A stretch of DNA of 64,000 nucleotides. Origin: Clitopilus passeckerianus. Its lineage: Eukaryota > Basidiomycota > Agaricomycetes > Agaricales > Entolomataceae. The DNA lies in NCBI GenBank assembly GCA_944990035.1, contig CALYLX010000128.1, positions 1,054,001-1,118,000 of the forward strand, written 5' to 3'. Under the pieces are notes generated by a model. The model saw only the letters and a program-made list of their open reading frames with translations. It made no database searches and was not told the DNA's origin. A program made the translations under genes and the position numbers. Positions 60,097 through 64,000 of the stretch are shown in pieces. Numbering within the stretch: position 1 is the first letter of the stretch; every line of letters starts with the position of its first letter.

Positions 60097-60881
60097 AAGA
60101 AATGGAAAGTCAATGTACCTTGTAGTGTATACTCATACCTGTCAAAAGTATACGTGATTACATAATTTGACACCGTATTTGTAAGTCTGCGAGAGTGAAG
60201 ATACACTCATTTCTCGACTGGTATCGGACAGACAATCTTTTGCTGGGAGTCTCGTATACATGTGATAGCACTTGGTCTGTGACCGGGAGCGTCAAGTCCA
60301 CTGGCTTTTTAAACCCTTGAAATATTGAATTCTTTATTGATTGCTCATAAATAATGGTCCCAAACCTATGTGTTGATTGTGCAGGGCTAGTCGAGTAGGA
60401 ATAATTCTTTTGTAGCTGATCTTGGCCAATTTTCAACCCAGGAAGACAATGGTAACATCAAAAGAGGTGGTCAATCAGCTCAATTTTTTGCTATGCTCAA
60501 AAGAAAATCAGCCATCACCCGCGCTGCCACCACTTTGAATCATCAAACACAATGTTCGGTTTGTACAACAGCTTAATACCAGCAGGACAGCCCCTCGAGC
60601 TGGCTACATAATCTACTTGGTATTAATGTGTTGCTACCCCGCTCATTTTCCCTTCCAATCGCTCGATGTCTTTCAACTGGTGTATTTTTATTGCTTGCTT
60701 GTCGAGGGATCTGGCGCGCATCAGGTTATATAATCATGTATACTTTTGACAGGCACGAGTAGTATACTGCTAAATGGAATTGTGCACGATCGCTCAGGAC
60801 GGTGTACGGTTAATCTGCGGTTATTCTTTCATCATGCTTACACTTCCGCAACGTCGACGACAATTCTAAAGCTCAGCAGCA
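60097..60881. other. Intergenic, 785 bp upstream of the transporter gene
   Basis: Holds the PUS7 3' UTR and probably the transporter promoter. It is AT-rich with several short ORFs but none with domain support. No tRNA, repeat or array was seen. Confidence 0.5.
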
Positions 60882-62665
60882 ATGGCAAAAGTCGAGCGCA
60901 TTGTATTCCTTTCCTTAATTCTTGACCTATTTGCATTCACCATTCCTTTACCGTTGTTTCCACGTATCATCGAATGGTACACTTCCGTGAGTTGTCATTC
61001 GGGGTCCCGAGCTTTAGCTGAAATGACATCGCCGCCTAGCGGGAGAGTTCAGACCCTTCTGGATTTCTATCACAGACTCTACGACTAGTGTCGTCGTTGA
61101 GGGGTGCATTTCTTGAAGAACGTGCTCATTCGAAAAAATGGGATATTGTCCTGCTAGGTGCGTCCGCTGGTGGCTTCCGGCCTTTGCGGTTCACTGACTT
61201 GGAGTACAGGAGGTTTAATGGGCTCCATTTTCTCGTGTGTGCTCCCTGTATGCGTTGATCCTCATGAATCCTCATTCACGAATCGAACAGGACCCTCCAA
61301 TTCTTCGTATCGCCAAAAATTGGATCACTGTCTGACCGTTATGGTCGTAAGACCATCCTCCTCATAACCCTTATCGGAAACATTTTATCTGCCCTTGTGT
61401 GAGTTATACCTTGCTCAATGCCCACTCCATCCTAAACAAACCCGAAATAGATGGATATTCTCCTCGACGTTCGCCTCATATATGCTCTCTCGTGTAATTG
61501 GAGGTCTCAGTGAAGGAAATGTCCAGCTTGCCATGTAGGACCTACTCCCCGCTGATTTACCCTCTGTCAGGCTGCTGAAATCACTATAGTGCAATCATTT
61601 CGGATGTTACAACATCTACCACCCGCTCAAAAGCACTTGCTTATGTCGGCATGGCTTTCGCTATATGCTTCTGCATAGGCCCTCCCATAGGCGCATACTT
61701 TGCCTCGCGCCCGCCCCCACAATCCATCACTTCTATTGGACGCGAACTAAACATATATGCTACGCCGGCAACTATAACTCTAGTTCTACTATTGGTCGAG
61801 ACCACCTACATTGCACTCTATCTTACGGAGACTCGAGGTTACCGGAAAGGCAAGGTGATCTCCGGGTCAAATACAGCCACCTCGGAGGACAAGAAATCAG
61901 TTCCTCGGGGCGCTACGGTTCAACAGAGGCTGAAGACATTGAGCTCCCTCCGCCGCCTCCATTTCTTCTTCCTTGCAATCTTCTCCGGAATGGAGTTCAC
62001 TTTGACGTTCTTAACATTCGACTGTAAGAACGCTTTGCTCTTTGTTACAACCATTCTGACGGTTTGTTCTAGTGCTCGATTGGAATAATACTCAAAATGG
62101 AAAATTGCTAGGTTCAATAGGCATAGCCAGTGCCCTACTCCAAGGTGGCTACGTCCGACGGAGCATCTCCAAAGTTGGTGAAATAAAAATGGCAAGCCAG
62201 GGTGTCTACAGCTGCGCATTAGGGCTCAGCCTTCTCGCTGCATTCCCATACTTTGTTATGGAGCGGACTGCGCTTGCCATCAGACTTTTGCAAGGCGGTG
62301 CACTCTGTCTCGCATTTACGAGCGCGACCGTGGTCAATTCATTGACTGCGCATGCTTCACTGCAGTGCGATGAAGGAGGGTTTGACGAAGCCACCGGCAA
62401 GCCTGCTGCGGCTCATCCAGAGCTGATGAAAGGCCAGGCACTGGGCAAGTTCAGGTCCTCAGGTCAGCTGGGGAGGGCAATTGGGCCGCTTCTAGGTAAT
62501 AGCGCACTTTTATCGGTTGAACTAATTTTTACTGATATCTGGATAATTATAGCATGTGCATGTTACTGGACGTTTGGTCCGTCAGTCACGTACTCGACGT
62601 CAGCGGCAGTTATGTTCCTGTTGGCAGCGACAATGAAGACCGGCATATCCGCCAGAGCTCCATGA
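60882..62665 (+). CDS. Major facilitator superfamily transporter, MFSD10/TETRAN-like
   Basis: Polytopic transporter, probably 12 transmembrane helices. MAKVERIVFLSLILDLFAFT, IPLPLFPRIIEWYTS is helix 1, then the cytosolic REE-type loop LRGAFLEERAHSKKWDIVLL, GGLMGSIFSTLQFFVSPKIG with SLSDRYGRKTILL, the MFS signature loop between helices 2 and 3. Further helices include LALVGMAFAICFCIGPPIGA-like residues, YATPATITLVLLLVETTYIA, LHFFFLAIFSGMEFTLTFLT, GSIGIASALLQGGYVRRSIS and a C-terminal pair ACACYWTFGPSVTYSTSAAV. About ten introns join in frame without a break. From memory the N-terminal RIVFLSLILDLFAF segment resembles MFSD10-type proteins; substrate is unknown, organic anions or drugs would be a guess. 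Confidence 0.83.
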
Positions 62666-62982
62666 TCTATATATTTGTTTGGGTATTCTAGATATTTACG
62701 TGCTTGCTACTATCAAAGGCAGGGAATGATAGATGAGTTGAATAAACAGAAGCATTATATATATCTAGTCCATCCACTACACGTCCAGGAAGGGGTGAAT
62801 TAAGACGATATACACTATCTCCTCGACGAATCAGTGATCATGACATCCCGGACATCCTAGCGATGGAGTCTAGAGGGCAAATATTTTAAGGGGTATCGAT
62901 TGTTCGTCATCCTGCATGGCGCAATTATAACTATATCATGTCCAGATGGTGTTGATGTTGGTATATGCGGACTTGGGGAGTC
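62666..62982. other. Intergenic, about 320 bp between converging genes
   Basis: Spacer between the transporter and the GT32 gene, AT-rich, holding 3' UTRs. No other feature was seen. The unshifted reading of the GT32 gene would extend into it to 62931. Confidence 0.4.
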
Positions 62983-64000
62983 CTAGAATAGGAGAGGTCG
63001 AGATGCACTCCTAGATCGTGAGGATCGGCGGCTGCTGGATGCCCTACCACGCGCGTCATCAACGCGTGTTCGCTGGGAGTCAACGGAGGAGCGAGAGCTG
63101 GCGATGTCATCACGGTTACGATAACTGGTTCCAGGCTGAGAGAGGTCACCATCGTCGTCATAGATCTGGAAGTGGGATTTCTCGGGTGGGAGGTTGGAGG
63201 TGCGGGGCACGCTGGGCGGGGAGCAGGTACGGGAGTGGTTCCCAATTCAATATCGGGAGAACGAGTGAAGACAGCAGGCAGGAAGAATAGAACGCCTCGA
63301 CTGTGATGTCTTCTACGCCTTGAACGGACCGGAGTTCTTGGTTCTTCATCGGTAAGTCCAGCGACGGATGCCACTCTGTTACGGATACGGTTGAACGCCT
63401 GGACGATGGGGCTCTGGGTACGACCAGCGTACAAGTCAGATGTCGAGGCCTCGGAAATTGAAGGGGACGATGGCACGTCCAGAGGGAGATGCAGAACAGG
63501 CATATCAGAATCGACGGGGCTGCTGGGTGTGATGGGAGAATGCGGTTGCGAAGGGGGTGCAGACCATCCTCCCAAATGAAGTTGCCAGCGGCCGGACTGA
63601 TGAGAAAAGCGGGGAAGGAGGATTTCGTAGCCTCTCATCCTGTACGACCTCTGTCGGCCACCATAAAGTCTGACGACGCCGTAGATGAAGACAATTAACC
63701 CAACAACCATGAGAGGCTTGCCCCATGTATTGAGGAATGCAATGAACCCAGCATCACCTGCATGCCAACTACTCCCGTAGAAGTGGGAGAAGAATGAATG
63801 AGGCGCCTCTCCCTCCTTCGCGTTCTTGCCATAAAGGGACTTGGGTAGGATGCGAATTTCCTCTAGATACGTATTAGGATGCGAGGAACTGTAAATGCCA
63901 TATTGGGCCGATAGGAACATGGGGCCCGTGGAAAACATAACTGTGGGGTAGTTGAGGACCCAAGAGTGGTCGAATGTGACGAGGTTGTGGATAGTTTGCT
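62983..64000 (-). CDS. GT32 mannosyltransferase (inositol phosphoceramide mannosyltransferase type), C-terminal part
   Basis: The 5' end lies beyond the window. The visible part begins QTIHNLVTFDHSWVLNYPTV MFSTGPMFLSAQYGIY, the C-terminal end of the GT32 catalytic domain as in SUR1/CSH1-type enzymes that add mannose to inositol phosphoceramide in the Golgi. Then come RILPKSLYGKNAKEGEAPHS, FFSHFYGSSWHAGDAGFIAF and a transmembrane helix (GKPLMVVGLIVFIYGVVRLY), followed by GYEILLPRFSHQSGRWQLHL and a Ser/Pro-rich tail. The frame breaks in the C run at 63218-63221: the shifted frame gives the natural acidic/Ser-rich tail (FQIYDDDGDLSQPGTSYRNR, SSSRRSSRSRSASRPLLF), stop at 62983, while the unshifted frame stops at 62931 with a Met/His-rich end. 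Confidence 0.8.

Overview
This window is nuclear DNA of a filamentous basidiomycete, most likely an agaricomycete. The genes are eukaryotic, split by many introns of about 50-60 nt with GT..AG ends, packed 50-300 bp apart on both strands, and their predicted products fit fungal families. About 27 protein genes, one clear pseudogene and a few short empty gaps account for nearly all of it. No tRNA, rRNA, CRISPR array or intact transposon was seen.

0-13 kb: the 5' part of a membrane protein gene (cut by the window edge), NAD-dependent isocitrate dehydrogenase IDH1, a gene with a bacterial-type domain head to head with a DUF262 gene, the cohesion factor DCC1, a membrane-anchored M28 peptidase of the glutamate carboxypeptidase II type, and two unrecognised genes in divergent orientation. 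14-24.7 kb: a Ser-rich protein, RNA polymerase I core factor RRN7, ER J-protein ERJ5, a DUF2264 protein and glutamine synthetase. 25-30.5 kb: the AP-1 sigma subunit, a decayed FMN-dependent alpha-hydroxyacid oxidase gene, a TMA17-like gene and a pyrimidine 5'-nucleotidase.

30.7-43.6 kb: ribosomal protein L6, the COX18 insertase, the centromeric histone CENP-A, a GFD2-like RNase H-fold gene, ceramide synthase LAG1, RNA exonuclease REX3, PHAF1 and DNA polymerase epsilon subunit DPB2. 44-64 kb: the 9.4 kb lipid-transfer gene FMP27, a DUF2985 membrane protein, URA3, pseudouridine synthase PUS7, an MFS transporter and the 3' part of a GT32 mannosyltransferase gene.

The genes do not form a pathway cluster. 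They are mostly housekeeping: TCA cycle, nitrogen assimilation, pyrimidine metabolism, centromere and replication, lipid handling. About ten neighbours are head to head with only about 100-300 bp between start codons. Many conserved genes carry a one-base reading-frame break, mostly in short G or C runs. I read this as sequence or assembly error, not mass gene death; the FMN oxidase copy is different, with true stop codons as well. The most unusual items are the DUF262 gene and its divergent partner, both with bacterial-looking domains; the CENP-A tail that keeps an H3-like ARKSTGG motif; and the RGG boxes inside PUS7.
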